A stretch of 64,000 nucleotides of DNA, taken from Paracoccaceae bacterium (GTDB lineage Bacteria; Pseudomonadota; Alphaproteobacteria; Rhodobacterales; Rhodobacteraceae). The position numbers and the translations under genes were made by a program. The stretch spans positions 81,962 through 145,961 of the forward strand of contig JAHEJA010000002.1 in NCBI GenBank assembly GCA_024639125.1, in the 5' to 3' direction. Shown in pieces: positions 63,810-64,000 of the stretch. Below the pieces are notes generated by a model, which had not been told where the DNA came from, searched no databases, and saw only the letters and a program-made list of their open reading frames with translations. Within the stretch, counting starts at the first letter, position 1, and the number at the start of each line of letters is the position of its first letter.

Positions 63810-64000
63810 ATGTTTTGGTTCATGTCCGCACTTGGGTTGGTGATTTTGCTTTTGGCTGGGGATGCCTTGGTGAAAGGCGCTGTAAATCTAAGCCTGCGCA
63901 TGGGTATTCCAGCCCTGATTGTCAGTTTGACGATTGTTGCCTTTGGGACGTCAGCACCAGAGTTGTTGATTTCCATCAAAGCCACGCTTGACGGTGCGCC
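63810..64000 (+). CDS. Calcium/sodium antiporter (CaCA family), start only
   Basis: The first about 63 codons are visible before the window ends. The start follows TAGGAG. The first alpha repeat shows the family motif TIVAFGTSAPELLISI, preceded by GDALVKGAVNLSLRMGIP, as in YrbG-type Na+/Ca2+ exchangers. The rest of the protein is outside the window. Confidence 0.88.
   Translation, partial: MFWFMSALGLVILLLAGDALVKGAVNLSLRMGIPALIVSLTIVAFGTSAPELLISIKATLDGA

Noticed and set aside
1..64000. CRISPR arrays, insertion sequences, phage genes, complete tRNAs, toxin-antitoxin pairs
   Set aside because: Looked for on both strands and not seen; the genes are ordinary chromosomal functions with uniform composition.

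Overview
The window looks like a chromosomal segment of a marine, Roseobacter-like member of the Rhodobacterales (Alphaproteobacteria). The grounds are the DUF1013 (TrcR) protein, an FnrL-type regulator beside hemN and a ccoNOQP-ccoGHIS cluster, a PuuD-type membrane urate hydroxylase, a methylsuccinyl-CoA dehydrogenase-like protein of the ethylmalonyl-CoA pathway, and a short alphaproteobacterial-type SRP RNA. Base composition and codon use look even throughout. I saw no transposase, integrase, phage gene, CRISPR array or complete tRNA, so this reads as core and metabolic-accessory chromosome, not a mobile island.

Layout. 1-2.4 kb: a eukaryote-type saccharopine (lysine degradation) gene pair and a histidine phosphatase. 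2.6-5.4 kb: a stand-alone formate dehydrogenase alpha subunit. 5.5-6.4 kb: an HNH endonuclease. 6.5-12.6 kb: a purine/urate catabolism cluster (NCS2 permease, ureidoglycolate lyase, allantoinase fused to OHCU decarboxylase, hydroxyisourate hydrolase, LysR regulator, urate hydroxylase PuuD). 12.6-19.4 kb: dapA, a lytic transglycosylase, a DMT exporter, split MnmD/MnmC-like tRNA modification genes separated by a tandem repeat, a MaoC-type hydratase and a VOC protein. 19.4-22.5 kb: znuA / zur-znuC-znuB with a palindromic Zur-type site. 22.4-29.7 kb: META lipoprotein, methylsuccinyl-CoA dehydrogenase-like protein, TauE/SafE permease, RNase T2, TrcR, a FAD oxidoreductase and ornithine decarboxylase with a long structured leader. 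29.7-36.7 kb: dnaX-ebfC-cytochrome c-recR, a tyrosine phosphatase, SRP RNA, nudC, an SRPBCC protein, pheA and cycM. 36.8-42.5 kb: yejABEF peptide ABC transporter. 42.5-52.5 kb: hemN, fnrL, ccoNOQP and ccoGHIS, with two textbook FNR boxes. 52.5-64 kb: D,D-carboxypeptidase, clpS, an RsmC-like methyltransferase, an SDR, hemF, a D-2-hydroxyacid dehydrogenase, hemC, hemE, an ABC-2 exporter, an S49 peptidase, a 53-residue Cys-rich membrane microprotein and the start of a Ca2+/Na+ antiporter.

How the genes work together. Urate is oxidised by PuuD, opened by UraH, decarboxylated by the UraD domain and hydrolysed to allantoate by the PuuE domain. AllA releases glyoxylate, and the ethylmalonyl-CoA pathway elsewhere in the genome also uses glyoxylate. 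FnrL probably controls hemN (anaerobic haem synthesis) and the high-affinity cbb3 oxidase as one low-oxygen module. HemF, HemC and HemE supply the aerobic haem route. Zur controls zinc import.

The observations most worth a second look are: the ornithine decarboxylase leader, which carries an open 40-codon frame ending Arg-Arg-stop across the ODC start; a 12-bp element repeated at both divergent promoters of the purine cluster; a 13-bp tandem repeat between the two halves of a split MnmC system; a cytochrome c gene inside the dnaX-ebfC-recR operon; and the small Cys-rich membrane protein near the right edge. No wholly new multi-gene system is evident from reading alone.
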